Assembly (NCBI GenBank): GCA_037176885.1
Contig: JAWWNJ010000101.1
Location: forward strand, 620,001-684,000
Source: Favolaschia claudopus
Taxonomy: Eukaryota; Basidiomycota; Agaricomycetes; Agaricales; Mycenaceae
Length of the DNA: 64,000 nucleotides
Reading direction: 5' to 3'
The notes beneath the pieces are model-generated. The model had not been told where the DNA came from. It was given only the letters and a program-made list of their open reading frames with translations, and did no database searches. A program made the translations under genes and the position numbers. Of this stretch, positions 55,201-64,000 are shown in pieces (the first letter of the stretch is position 1; each line of letters starts with the position of its first letter).

Positions 55201-56103
55201 TCCGATAAGGAGAACAGAGCGAAAGGACGGATAAATCCGTTTTCCGAGCCCTTAGAAATAGACACGCAGATTGATTTGATGTTCGAAAGCCCGGGGATCC
55301 TGCTGAAAACAGGGTCTCAGCGTATGTTCAACAAAATCATCAGAAAACGGGCAAAAATTCCCCACCGAGACTCTACATTTGTCAATCTTGACCGTATCCG
55401 GTGCGCGATTCATGAAGCATGCGGCTTCATGCCGACCGATGAGTCCATTTGGATGTCAATCCGTTCGCTTACATTTGAAAGATTGACGCGTGAATTCTAC
55501 TGGAAATGCTTGCATAATACCTTTAGAGTCGGGGACTTTTGGACACATGTTGGCGGGTCAGAATTTTTCGGCCGTTGCCCCACCTGTAATGTCCCCGAAT
55601 CGCTGGAACATATTGCTTTGGAATGTAACGCACCAGGGCAAGCTGAGATATGGAATTTAGCACATCGATTATGGCGGATGAAGTACCCTGACTGGCCTAA
55701 ATTGAGCTGGGGTCTAATACTCGGGTGTAACATTATGAAATTCAAGTCAGTCAAAGGCAAATCAATGAAACACAAAGGCAGATTATTTGCAATCCTGGTC
55801 TCTGTATCCTGGCATGTAATCTGGAGACTGAGAGTTGACAGAGTAATCACGAATCCAGGGAAGACACACCAATATTCGGCCATTCACAATCAATGGCTCA
55901 GTGCGGTCAATCAAGTCTTAAATCGAGATAGAATCTTGACCGACAAATTTAAATTTGGCCGAAGTGCATTCAGTAAAGAACTCATTCTGAATACCTGGAG
56001 TGGCCTATTGATAGATGAGCAGGCGCTGCCGGATGACTGGACGAAAATCAGGGGGGTTTTAGTGGGTATACGGCCGTATACCGTGAAAATTGGAGTCGGC
56101 TGA
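52207..56103 (+). CDS. LINE ORF2 C-terminal part: reverse transcriptase with degenerate RNase H-like region
   Basis: Open for about 1,298 codons from the inversion junction to the stop at 56101-56103. Reverse transcriptase blocks: GKAPGLNGIPYE (~res 175), NYRPITLLNTDYKL (~250), VALDQEKAYDRINH (palm A, ~317), GVRQGDPLSCLLFN (~378) and the active-site FADDTTIF (~419). Downstream, a segment near residues 915-1,010 with DDSS, SSDFLVSSM and a long NDLLHPCAKLLRAVFAGL helix recalls RNase H but lacks a clear full acid set. Near ~1,124 a CPTCNVPESLEHIALEC knuckle is typical of LINE C-termini. The 5' part of the protein lies on the opposite strand, so this fragment cannot be translated as a normal ORF2. 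Confidence 0.92.
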   Translation, partial: FFVTDESTQQIRTWKAQLSFAIHDDSLPLADRFEVITRLENKIDNFKRSQAEDKKATTQARYDVEGESLRTSMWTNSARSYHTKDSIHEFKSTECPQLGGQRRYEDRPKRMAQMARDYHNSVQTKNLPDEYTRLVATEIVLDHCKVNLSEQEHLEMDKALSEEEIREALKLSKNGKAPGLNGIPYEFFRILDINYKLSKGSSHECFDIMGFLTKLFTHIETQHITAGTNFNEGWLCPFYKRGDKALISNYRPITLLNTDYKLLTKAHSLRLMRVAPSLVHPDQVGFMKGRKIEDQVKLVKFLLNYAEVTENVDGVIVALDQEKAYDRINHDYLLRVLHHMRFPSRFCSMIKDLYTNARTLVMVNGELSDEYFVIRGVRQGDPLSCLLFNLAIEPLACLVRDADLKGILIPGTDRNLVLSLFADDTTIFLSSEDSWSDLWKILDLWCTASTAKFNHSKTVILPFGYPEYRTRVSKERRINPSVRACHSIENNIRIIEDGETCRILGAWIGNNVPYIKPWPETLDKIRNDFERWSVTEPSLEGKRHIINMFAGGRSQYLTRVQGMPKHIEESLQKMIRDFLWDGKKSRVSSEAMSASTDTGGKQILDIVARNEAIDLWNLQSYLVQDASRASWCFFVDSLLTNWLESSYIKIPKGQVQNIFIQNIHLPISPRTPLPEQIRRMIRTAQKYNLTFTGLSISQEIKLNMPMWRHPGVNKTAYEAACRRRSAACLRLKHDVRTVDQTLMIASRRTVVANRPHSINPSGIARQNCGCPACRRDRNELGCSNPGICIETAKMLINCICPKWNPTASNGASFALHENEIILNQMAIQIDEPKTFDPDITLRNLQDGFRIFAFEEYRPNLEARRPVTFDGNTIHPPTTYYLHPVIVNSGQLDACILLRIVSSITSSDSETEDLRLTFDDSSIPGTRESGLLGGVLHIIHSNPKNVELIICESSDFLVSSMVTNRTSFQNDLLHPCAKLLRAVFAGLKEHVQHIHFKQISDKENRAKGRINPFSEPLEIDTQIDLMFESPGILLKTGSQRMFNKIIRKRAKIPHRDSTFVNLDRIRCAIHEACGFMPTDESIWMSIRSLTFERLTREFYWKCLHNTFRVGDFWTHVGGSEFFGRCPTCNVPESLEHIALECNAPGQAEIWNLAHRLWRMKYPDWPKLSWGLILGCNIMKFKSVKGKSMKHKGRLFAILVSVSWHVIWRLRVDRVITNPGKTHQYSAIHNQWLSAVNQVLNRDRILTDKFKFGRSAFSKELILNTWSGLLIDEQALPDDWTKIRGVLVGIRPYTVKIGVG

Positions 56104-56291
56104 AATCGGCGCCGTGAGTCCCACACTGGTAATTTGACGTGCGTAATGGCATTTCCTCCCGGACACCTTCCCGGCAAATTCTGGCCATAAACCAGAGAAC
56201 AAAGTGAACGACTTGGAAAGCTTCTGCCGCCTGAGTATCGTTTGGTTCAATCCAACACTCCAAAAAAAAAAAAAAAAAAAAGAGTCCGGTG

Positions 56292-56991
56292 ATTGCCGGG
56301 CGAACAAATTGAGTTTATTGATCGGCGTTTCAGCGCCGTCGGTTGTTGCGGCGTACATAATCTGATGCTTCTCCCACTCTTCTCCCCAACCACGATGTGC
56401 CAGCATGCTCGCGAGTCAGCACACCCATGAGCGGGGTATGGGTACCTCGCAATTTGCCAAGAAACCATGCATCCACATATTTGCCGGACAGGTTCTCCGT
56501 TTACCTGGCGCAGCGACGCTCTGACACTCACCGTATTAGCGCTCGAAAATTCTCGAAGAGGGGCTACATGTCGATTACTGGGGTTTGTTGAACTACCATG
56601 CGTCTCGTTCTTCCTCCGATGCACGTCTGTATGAGCATACCCACCCCTGTCCAGCCCTGATTCGCCTCCATCAATAGCATCCGACTTTTGCTTCTACCCA
56701 ACAGGCTATCACATCTTTCGACCCAAGCGCACAGCTCACGCGGCATTTCGTCTCTTCGAAGAGGTTCGAAGTCGTAGATCCTATTCATCCCATCTCCGCC
56801 GACACATCTTTCGTCCGCCCCGGCTAAGGTACGGGCTTCTATCAACTCGGGAACTGCTGGGAAGACGGAAGTTGACGCGGTTTGCGTAAGCAGAACAAAA
56901 GACTCGGAAGAAATACAAAAAATCACAGGGTCTCGTACGTGTCCCTCTTCTTTCGCACCGGCACCGTTCACGCTCTCCCTCTTTTAGCACC
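56292..56991. other. Intergenic region upstream of the P450
   Basis: About 700 bases between the LINE and the P450 start; no gene recognised. Confidence 0.5.
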
Positions 56992-59460
56992 ATGTCCACG
57001 AACACTTTGGTCGCCCTCATTCTCGTCCCCTTAACAGTTCTCATTGCTTTCCACCAACGATCACGAAGCAGTATCCGCCACATCAGAGGGCCTCCATCCC
57101 CGTCATGGTTCTACGGTGCGTCATTCAATGCTTTCTGTCCACCCGCGTCGCCATTCCGAGACGCACATACGCAGGGCACATGCGTCAACTAACCCTCGCC
57201 CCGACATACGGATACTTCGAGTTCCAATGGCTCAAAGCCTTCGGGCCAGTGTATCGTTTCAAAGGCTGTTTCGGGGTGCGTCATAATCACTAAAAAGATT
57301 CATATTTTTCGCTTAGCAACGACTTCGCAAGCAAAATCGCCTTATGGTATCCGACCCCGTCGCATTCCAATATATCTTCAACAGCCCGCACTTCGCTCTA
57401 TCGCCCACGACGCAGAATACCGTTGCGTTGGTTTTCGGGGAGGGGAATTTGATGGGAATTCGAGGTGTGTCCTTTCGACTGTAAGTACCTCTGTACACCG
57501 ACTGATTTCTGCGAGCAGGAAAACTACACAAACGCCTCCGCAACGAATTCAATGCAGCATTTACAGCTGCTGCGGTTCGTGGATATTTTCCGATCTTCGA
57601 GAAGGTCGCTCAGGCCGTGAGTTGCATGTCATTCACTCTTTCCATTGCTCATTGGAATACCTTGACCGCTAGATCAGTCAAGAATTGGAGGCGAAGTCAT
57701 CTGCGGCAGAAGAAATGCAGGAAGTTATCGATGTGGTTCCTCTGCTCAATGCAGTCACGCTAGGCGCTATCGCAGAAGGTTCGTTCGTTGTGTTTTCATC
57801 TTCCGTGTTCCTATTCGCTCATTGAGTTTTGTCCATGACCTTAGCTGCCCTGGGATGCACGGCTGAAGATTTAGGATCCGAATACGTCGCCGCAAACGCT
57901 GACATTATGTACGTCTCCTCTTCTCTCTTCATCCGACTCGCCCTCTTTCTTCTTCTCCACCGTTCTTGTTCCTTGTTTCCATCTCTCCTTATTCTCCACC
58001 GCTTTCTCTCCCCTTACCCTCTCTCGCGTACAGGGCAGCCGCCTCAAACCAATCCCCGCTCCAACTCCTCGCCGACGCCCTCCTCGCCTTCCTCCCCTCC
58101 TCCGTCCTCCGCCTCTTCCTCCTCCTTCCCACCAAAACGTTGAACGCAGCGAGGAAGTCGAACACCCTTGCCCGAAGTATCGGGTCCAGGGTCATCGGGA
58201 GGAAGGAGGAGTTGATGAAGAGCGGTGTTGATGTGCGGACGGATGTGTTTGGCGGGTTATGTGAGTTGGTTCGATTTTGTTGCCTGCGTCCGGACTCCGA
58301 TGGGATCTCATAGCTGTTGTGCTTTTCAGTGGATCCTGAGCGCACAGAGACGAAACTTACGAGAGACGAGATTATCACGCAGACACCGATTGTTATGGTT
58401 GCCGGTTCGTTCTCATTTCCCTCTCTTTCCACCTGCTTCCTCCATCTCACTGCATTTTCGACGCGTTAGGTCAGGAAACTACGGTACCAAAATCTCTCCG
58501 CCTCTTTCTTTTCCTTCACGTTTCCTAAACGAAAACAGACAAACACGCTCTCATTCGCCCTCTGGGAGCTCGCCAAAAATCCCGCCCTCCAAGACTCCCT
58601 TCGCGCGGAAATTTACCAACTTTCGAATGGGGGAAATTTCGCGTACGATAAGATGCCTCTGTTGAATGCTTTTATCAAGGTGCGTCTGCTTTAACCTCAA
58701 CTCTTTGAAAATTCCTTTTTTGCGCTATAGGAAGCCCTACGGTTCTACCCCTCGGAAGCCTTCACCGAACGCATGGTCACGCGCGACACCGTTTTGCCTC
58801 TATCCGAGAGCATCACCACCTCTACTGGGGAGGAGGTGAAGCAGATTCCGTTGCAGGAGGGACAGGTGGTGGTGGTGGGGGTTGCCTCGTATCAGCGGTG
58901 AGCGTTGTCTCCTTCATCTTACTTTGTTTATTTTCGTTCTTTTTGGTTTCGACCTTGTATTTATATATTGTTTCGTAGCATTGAATCGAGGTGGGGGGAA
59001 GACGCGCACGAGTTCCGTCCCTCGCGATGGTTGGAGGGGTCGATTGCGAAGGGGGATGCGGTTGGGCCGTACGCGAATCTGTGAGTCCTAATTCGCGTCT
59101 GAAGCGCATATTCATGGCAAACCTATAATACATTAAGGTTGTCGTTCCTCGGCGGTCCGCATACTTGTCTGGGGTAAGCAATTCCGATCATCGAATCTCT
59201 TCATGAACTCCAGCTTACTCGTATCAATCAGATGGCGGTTCGCGTGAGTCCCTTCCGTCGCTTCGTTCATTCCAAACTAACTCACATTCGACTTTAACAG
59301 AATAATGGAGATGCAAGTCGTTCTCTGCGAACTGGTTGGCAAGTTTAGCTTTTCTCTTTCGGAAGAGCATCCGATTCGCGTGGGGATCGCCAATACGCTG
59401 CAGCCTACTATGAAGAACGGGGGAAAGGGTGTCCCTTTGAAGGTTACGCGGGTTTTGTAA
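56992..59460 (+). CDS. Cytochrome P450 monooxygenase
   Basis: Fifteen exons: 56992-57115, 57175-57275, 57317-57464, 57519-57616, 57673-57778, 57845-57908, 58034-58260, 58330-58404, 58470-58483, 58539-58679, 58731-58897, 58979-59080, 59138-59173, 59232-59243, 59301-59460. An N-terminal hydrophobic anchor (TLVALILVPLTVLIAF) and Pro-rich hinge (RGPPSPSW) mark an ER microsomal enzyme. The I-helix reads AGQETT, the K-helix ExxR is EALR, followed by FRPSRWL. The heme loop is FLGGPHTCLGWRFA, with the Cys ligand present and His where Arg is usual. Two exons are only 14 and 12 bases long; the first codes part of the I-helix motif and the second WRF. P450s hydroxylate diverse substrates; family number and substrate cannot be given from sequence reading alone. 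Confidence 0.93.
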
Positions 59461-59839
59461 CTTCTTACAACAAAGCCTATCGATAGACAATATTACTGCG
59501 CTAATTAGAGTTTATCATCTCGGATGAACGTCTCGGGTACCATACTGTCTTCGACGAGCGCAAAGGGCACCGTTACGGGATTCATCCCGTTCGCCGAAGG
59601 GAGGTAAGAATTAGTCTTTCAAGGAGCTACGCATTCCGAATCTCCGATGACCTTCTGAGTTGCCTCTGAGCACTTCTTCAGGTCGTTTAAAGAGTGCATT
59701 GTTCAGTTTCGGATGTTCCTTCAAGTTTGGCGAATGGCAACTGGTTCAATCTGCAGTACAATTGCAAAGCACGTTCACAGAGACCACCTCTGGTAAGTGA
59801 AATGCATCCTATGTGTATTGAAGTTCCACTGTTCACAAC
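59461..59839. other. Intergenic region between P450 and tRNA
   Basis: About 380 bases, no gene recognised. Confidence 0.5.
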
Positions 59840-59910
59840 GCGTGGATGGTGTAGCGGTAACATTGGGTCTTCCCATGGCCTAGCTCCGGGTTCGACTCCC
59901 GGTTCACGCA
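59840..59910 (+). tRNA. tRNA-Gly (anticodon CCC)
   Basis: A canonical 71-base cloverleaf without an intron. Acceptor stem GCGTGGA/TTCACGC (one G-T pair), D-stem GTGT/ACAT, anticodon stem GGGTC/GGCCT with loop TTCCCAT giving anticodon CCC, T-arm CCGGG-TTCGACT-CCCGG, then discriminator A and a T-rich terminator. It contrasts with the short-D-arm tRNA-like units elsewhere in the window. Confidence 0.93.
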
Positions 59911-59960
59911 TTTGTTTCGCTGCAGCTTTCTCTTTTGCCTTTATTTTTACCCTTTGTCAC

Positions 59961-60584
59961 TAGTGTTTTCCTGGCTTGGCTTGGCCCGAAAGCCATGGCT
60001 TTGGCCTGGCTTTATCTGGCTTTGGCTCAGAAAGTTCGAAGCCAGAGCCGTGGGCCAGCGAAAGCCAGGGCCAAGCCAAAGCCGCTGGCTCAGGCCATGG
60101 CTTGTCACTAAATTTTATTTTGCTTTATTTTGATGCACCATGTAGGTTGAATAACATTATTAAAGCCCAGAGATACGAAACTTACATTATTGAAACTCAC
60201 AGAGCTCTCCCCTGATGCTCTCACTGCAACTTTCCCTCGTCGACCATCAGTATAACCTTCCTAATTTGGAAGTCGTACTGACTTTGGCGTCGAAATTTGT
60301 AGTGTTCGTCGAAGAATTTGCAGAAGAGTACTGAGAAACGATTCTGTGCAGGTAATCTGCGCCTCAAAGTGTCCTCCATTCATTAAATGTGAGTTGATTT
60401 TACCTGCCAAAGGGAATGTCCAAAGCCAATGGACCCATGGCTTAGCTGGCTTGGCTTGGCCCGGAAAATTTCAAGCCAGAAGCCAGAGCCAGACGAAGCC
60501 AGAGAAATGGCTTGGCCTGGCTTGCTCAAGCCATGGCTTGGCTTGGCTGGCTTCTGGCTTTGAGCCAGGGCCGGCAAAACACTA
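59961..60584. mobile_element. Intact hAT-type MITE
   Basis: Terminal inverted repeat TAGTGTTTTC/GCAAAACACTA and a perfect 8-bp target duplication tttgtcac at 59953-59960 and 60585-60592. It is 624 bases long with no coding capacity; GGCTTGG/CCAAGCC palindromic repeats fill both arms. It is the unnested counterpart of the element at 25,559-29,874 and lies 50 bases downstream of the tRNA-Gly gene. Confidence 0.92.
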
Positions 60585-60592
60585 TTTGTCAC

Positions 60593-62235
60593 GGCCTTCC
60601 CTGAGGGACTCCGACTGTCCTTCAGTCGAGGAGCGATTTTTTTTCTTCCCCAACACTCCATATATTCGTTTCTCCTCCATCGATTATTCAGCTGTCCAGG
60701 ACTCCTCAGCACTACTGTATGTAAGTCATGTGAATTTTCAGTTAATTACGTTATTCGAGCCTGCATGATTCGAATTCGAGCCATATTCGACACAGTTGAC
60801 AGAGAGATTTTACACCAAGTTGGTTCCAATCGGATTCTTCAAATTTGTTCAGTCGTCTTCAGGCTTCAACGGTTTGATTCAAGTTTGATTCGAGGCAGGT
60901 TCCAACATTTATAGATCATCAGCCGCAGTCATAGCTTCACTGGTACCCACTTCACTTTCACCTAAGCTAGCATCAGAGAACCTTTGTCTCAATAGAATCG
61001 ATGATATGCAGCGCAGAAAAAACAAGACCTGTCTTCGGCCATCAAATCGGGGCAAAACTCGAGCACAGCCATCACCCAGGTTTGACCTCGTACCACGATC
61101 ATCAATATTCAATGCCGACCCGGTCACCCAAGGCGCCAGCTCACAGTCGTTGTTGGCTTTCGTTAACGCAAACCCAGTCAAAATACCGCCTAATCCTGGT
61201 TGGAGGTTGGAATTCGAATCGGAATTACCCAATTAAATCTGTGACTCTGACTCACTGACTCTGTCGACTCCGAGTCTTGTCATCGTGACACTCATGCACA
61301 CTTCCGAGCGCCGCTGGCGGCTGAAGAGCCACAGCGAGATTGAGCGACTTCCTTCTGGATACCTGGGAATCATAACCAACCTGGCAACCCGCAACAAGGA
61401 CTCTCAATCGCGGTTTGCTTGGGGCCGTCTGCGCGCTCCGCTCATGTGCGAAGATGTTTCTTCCACCTGTTTCTCATCGCGTATGGCGCTCTCCGATAGC
61501 GCAAGTGAAACACCTCAATGGAAGCTCTCCATGCCAACAGGGTTGCACGTTGTCTCGGCACCTTGTGAGTGCACTACCAATACTTGTTGGTTGACGACCT
61601 TATAATAGGAATACAAAGGATGAAAACCAGGGGGTCAGGTGGGATTTGGGTGGGATCCTAATAAGAAAGCAAATTCGTTTGGGATTCTAGGCCTGTCTTC
61701 TTGCAACCGAGTCTTGTCTACGGTCCTCACGGTGATCAAAGTTTGACGGCATCAGGTACTACTTTGTTTTCTTCCATCATACTAATCCAATCATAATCCA
61801 TCTGTGGGGCGTAACCAATGGACGCTCGCTCATTGTTCTCCTCTGAGAAGGAATAATCCTGAACTTCGTCTTCTTGACGGATCCCACGGGAACAAGGTGC
61901 AGTCTTTGTTTCGATATTCTGGACCACTCTCCCCCCTTGTTCTCCTTGAAGTGCTCGTGGTCCGAAATCTCGTCATGTTCGGCGGTGTAACGCTATGAGC
62001 GTGAATACCCAGAGTCTCGGACTGTTCCTTCGAAACCTTTTGTCTTACACTGTTGCAGTATCCAAGACAACAATGTGCTCGGAACGGCTGTCTTTGTACA
62101 TGTTGGAGATAAGAGGGACGGGGCGAGCTTTCTTTCGTCGGGCAACTCGTCTCTTCAGACTCATGTTGCCATTGCCACCCGTCTGGGACATCGTGAGTCC
62201 TGCGTATTGGCACAAATTTCGAATATCTCACTCAG
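60593..62235. other. Intergenic region, no gene recognised
   Basis: About 1.6 kb. Several short frames, none with a domain or a convincing exon structure. Its last part must hold the promoter of the F-box gene. Confidence 0.5.
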
Positions 62236-63876
62236 ATGTCATGTCATCAGCCTCCACATCTCCTCCCATTCTACAAAGGCAATGTCTGTCCTACACCATC
62301 AGAGGCTAGACAGATCGGCGGGTTGATTGCAGACTTCAAGGGGGGCATCGGGGGAGGGTACCACCCCGAACATGTGCCCCAACTCAAAGAATTGCTCCGC
62401 CTATCAAAGTCAATCGTAATGGGCTTCAGGCAGCTCCCGGTAGAAATCTTGGACGAGATATTCGCATGGGTCGCAGCTGGGAGCAAGCCTTGCACTCTCC
62501 CGCAATCAGCGATGGCGTACCAGCATCCATCCCTCATACTTCCCCGTGTGTCATCTCACTGGAGAACCGTTGCGATGCAAAGTGCTCTTTGGAATCGCAT
62601 TGAGCTCCAAATTGGCCCCGCTTCGTACCCACGGGCTTTGCATCAACTCCAGGTTATCTTAGCTCAGAGACCCCAAAAGCTGATCGACATCAAAGTACAG
62701 GATGCCTTGGACGACAATGGAGTCACTTCCACCCGGTCACTACACAATATGGTCGTTCCTTATTCGAATCAAATCCTTGAGTTGTGTCTTCAGCTCGCCA
62801 CCGTTGCCGTCGAGGACTTTCTATGTCTCGCTGCCAACAGCTTTCCCGCCCTCAAGAAGCTGCAGCTTTTCGTTTACCACGTCAACTGCTCGCGATGGCT
62901 GATCTGTCGGCCGGAAGCAGAAGCTTCGAGTAGTGAAGCTTTGTCCCGAGTGGCGCCGGTTCTCTCCCACCTTCTAGTCAACGCTTCTTGTATTCGGGGT
63001 ACGATCTGTCATTGCATGCTCCTCCCGACTTCTATCGGCCTTAATTTCGGTCAACTCCATGAACTGAAGCTCATGGTGAACACCCCTCATCATTCATTCC
63101 TGCGCGTACTCCACCTCTGTGTTCGCTTGGAAACTTTAGCATTGACTCTCGTCTCCGTGGAGCCAGACGACCCAGAGCAAGAGGAGATGGATGGATCTCC
63201 AACCACCCTCTCCTCTCTTCGCACTCTCACAATCAAATGCTATTGGTCGGAGGCTGCATGCGACTTCTACGGAAGACTTCGTGCTCCCGCCTTGCAGCAT
63301 TTCACCCATGTTTCCTGGGTGGACGGGTCGGGTTATGACGGACAAGCACTCTTGCGGTTTCTCAAGCATTCGGAATGCAGACTGGTTTCTCTCAGTCTGG
63401 ACAGAATCAAACCGTTGGGAAGAGTCGAGCTTCACAAGATACTTGAAACTCAGCCAAGTCTTGAACGGCTTCAGCTCTCCGAGTGCAAAGGATCGTTCTG
63501 GGATGTATTCCTACGCCCGGGCCCGCCGGTTTTGCTTCCTCATCTCAAACACTTTACGTGCAAAGTTCTTCCCGCTCAGCACCTAGATTGCGCCATCAAA
63601 TTCGTCAACTCTCGATGTGCGCCGCAGCAAAATGCTGTGTCACTTGAAACCGTGGTCTTAACTACGGGATTTACTTCGGAGGTCGCCGACTTGCCAAAGA
63701 AATCGCCTGGTCGTATTCTTCAGTTTGCGGCGGAGGTTTGGAAGGTGTTTGGAGTCAAGGTTGTGTTCAAACGTTGTTCAGAAACGGTATTGAGCTGGTA
63801 TGAGCGGTATGGAGACGATGCACAGGGAGATCCGGACGAAGAACAACAGGAGTGGCTCAGGATTGTGGACGGGTAG
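62236..63876 (+). CDS. F-box / leucine-rich-repeat protein
   Basis: Single uninterrupted frame of 546 residues from the ATG at 62236. A short N-terminal segment (YHPEHVPQLKELLRLSKSIV) precedes an F-box-like motif LPVEILDEIFAWVA (~res 67-80), followed by PSLILPRVSSHWRTVAMQSALWNRIEL, the usual W...A...P.LW block of agaricomycete F-box proteins. The remaining ~400 residues contain irregular leucine-rich repeats, for example FPALKKLQLF, LHELKLMV, LRTLTIK, CRLVSLSLD and LERLQLSEC. The expected role is substrate recognition in an SCF-type ubiquitin ligase. It differs from the two F-box-like genes at 19.3 and 48.4 kb, so the three are not a tandem array. An alternative later start is possible, but the N-terminal segment fits the family. 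Confidence 0.85.
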   Translation: MSCHQPPHLLPFYKGNVCPTPSEARQIGGLIADFKGGIGGGYHPEHVPQLKELLRLSKSIVMGFRQLPVEILDEIFAWVAAGSKPCTLPQSAMAYQHPSLILPRVSSHWRTVAMQSALWNRIELQIGPASYPRALHQLQVILAQRPQKLIDIKVQDALDDNGVTSTRSLHNMVVPYSNQILELCLQLATVAVEDFLCLAANSFPALKKLQLFVYHVNCSRWLICRPEAEASSSEALSRVAPVLSHLLVNASCIRGTICHCMLLPTSIGLNFGQLHELKLMVNTPHHSFLRVLHLCVRLETLALTLVSVEPDDPEQEEMDGSPTTLSSLRTLTIKCYWSEAACDFYGRLRAPALQHFTHVSWVDGSGYDGQALLRFLKHSECRLVSLSLDRIKPLGRVELHKILETQPSLERLQLSECKGSFWDVFLRPGPPVLLPHLKHFTCKVLPAQHLDCAIKFVNSRCAPQQNAVSLETVVLTTGFTSEVADLPKKSPGRILQFAAEVWKVFGVKVVFKRCSETVLSWYERYGDDAQGDPDEEQQEWLRIVDG

Positions 63877-64000
63877 GGCAGACCTGCTTGGAGAGTGCGA
63901 TGAAGGAGGTGCAGCAATGTATGATATGATATAGGCAGAGTCCATGTACCAGTATGAACGTATGCAACGAGCAATGTTGCCATGCAACTCAACAGTCAGA

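Larger units (their letters stand above)
49685..56281 (+). mobile_element. Non-LTR retrotransposon (LINE) with inverted 5' half
   Basis: The element ends in a run of 20 A (56262-56281). It is bordered by the target duplication aaaagagtccggtg: left copy 49671-49684, right copy 56278-56291, overlapping the poly(A). The 3' part (about 52,207-56,261) runs on the plus strand and encodes the reverse transcriptase. The 5' part (about 52,207 back to 49,685) runs on the minus strand and encodes ORF1 and then the endonuclease in their normal order. This head-to-head arrangement with a poly(A) tail is the hallmark of 5' inversion (twin priming). Long intact frames and a perfect target duplication indicate a recent insertion. 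Confidence 0.88.

Overview
The window is nuclear DNA of a basidiomycete fungus, most likely a mushroom-forming agaricomycete. The genes carry many short introns (about 45-65 bases, GT...AG). The protein families are typical of that group: DUF6699, BTB/POZ, F-box/LRR and Ser-rich single-pass membrane proteins, a CsbD-like (Hmp1-type) protein, a GATA factor and a many-exon cytochrome P450. No host gene has bacterial-style organisation.

Layout. 0-3.2 kb: two DUF6699 paralogues on the minus strand. 4.2-7.9 kb and 10.1-10.9 kb (plus one copy at 15.9 kb): 15 dispersed tRNA-like units, each with an acceptor-like stem, a T-arm/B-box and a run of at least five T a fixed ~22 bases downstream. I consider this the most unusual content of the window. 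A CsbD-like gene (8.5-9.9 kb) lies between the two blocks. A 4.6 kb hAT-like element (10,970-15,615) with an 8-bp target duplication splits the second block and carries a dead reverse transcriptase. 16.3-22 kb: an inverted gene fragment, its likely parent membrane-protein gene, an F-box-like gene and a two-finger GATA factor. 23.0-23.6 kb: an inverted-repeat element. 25.6-29.9 kb: a three-element transposon nest whose boundaries and target duplications can all be read.

30.5-37.0 kb: a co-oriented short-chain dehydrogenase / alpha-beta hydrolase / short-chain dehydrogenase trio, which may act on one substrate. 37.1-44.5 kb: a BTB protein, a Gfo/Idh/MocA oxidoreductase, an unknown conserved protein and a disordered SR/SP-rich protein. 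45.4-47.9 kb: a secreted protein built from a string of microexons coding Ala-Lys-Pro repeats and ending in an ADP-ribosyltransferase-like domain. 48.4-49.3 kb: an F-box-like protein. 49.7-56.3 kb: a LINE retrotransposon with an inverted 5' half, poly(A) and target duplication. 57.0-59.5 kb: a 15-exon cytochrome P450. 59.84 kb: a true tRNA-Gly(CCC), followed 50 bases later by an unnested hAT-type MITE of the family that forms the outer layer of the nest at 25.6 kb. 62.2-63.9 kb: an F-box/LRR protein.

All calls come from reading the sequence. Intron positions were placed by splice-site and reading-frame logic and, where available, by comparison between paralogues inside the window. No database search was run.
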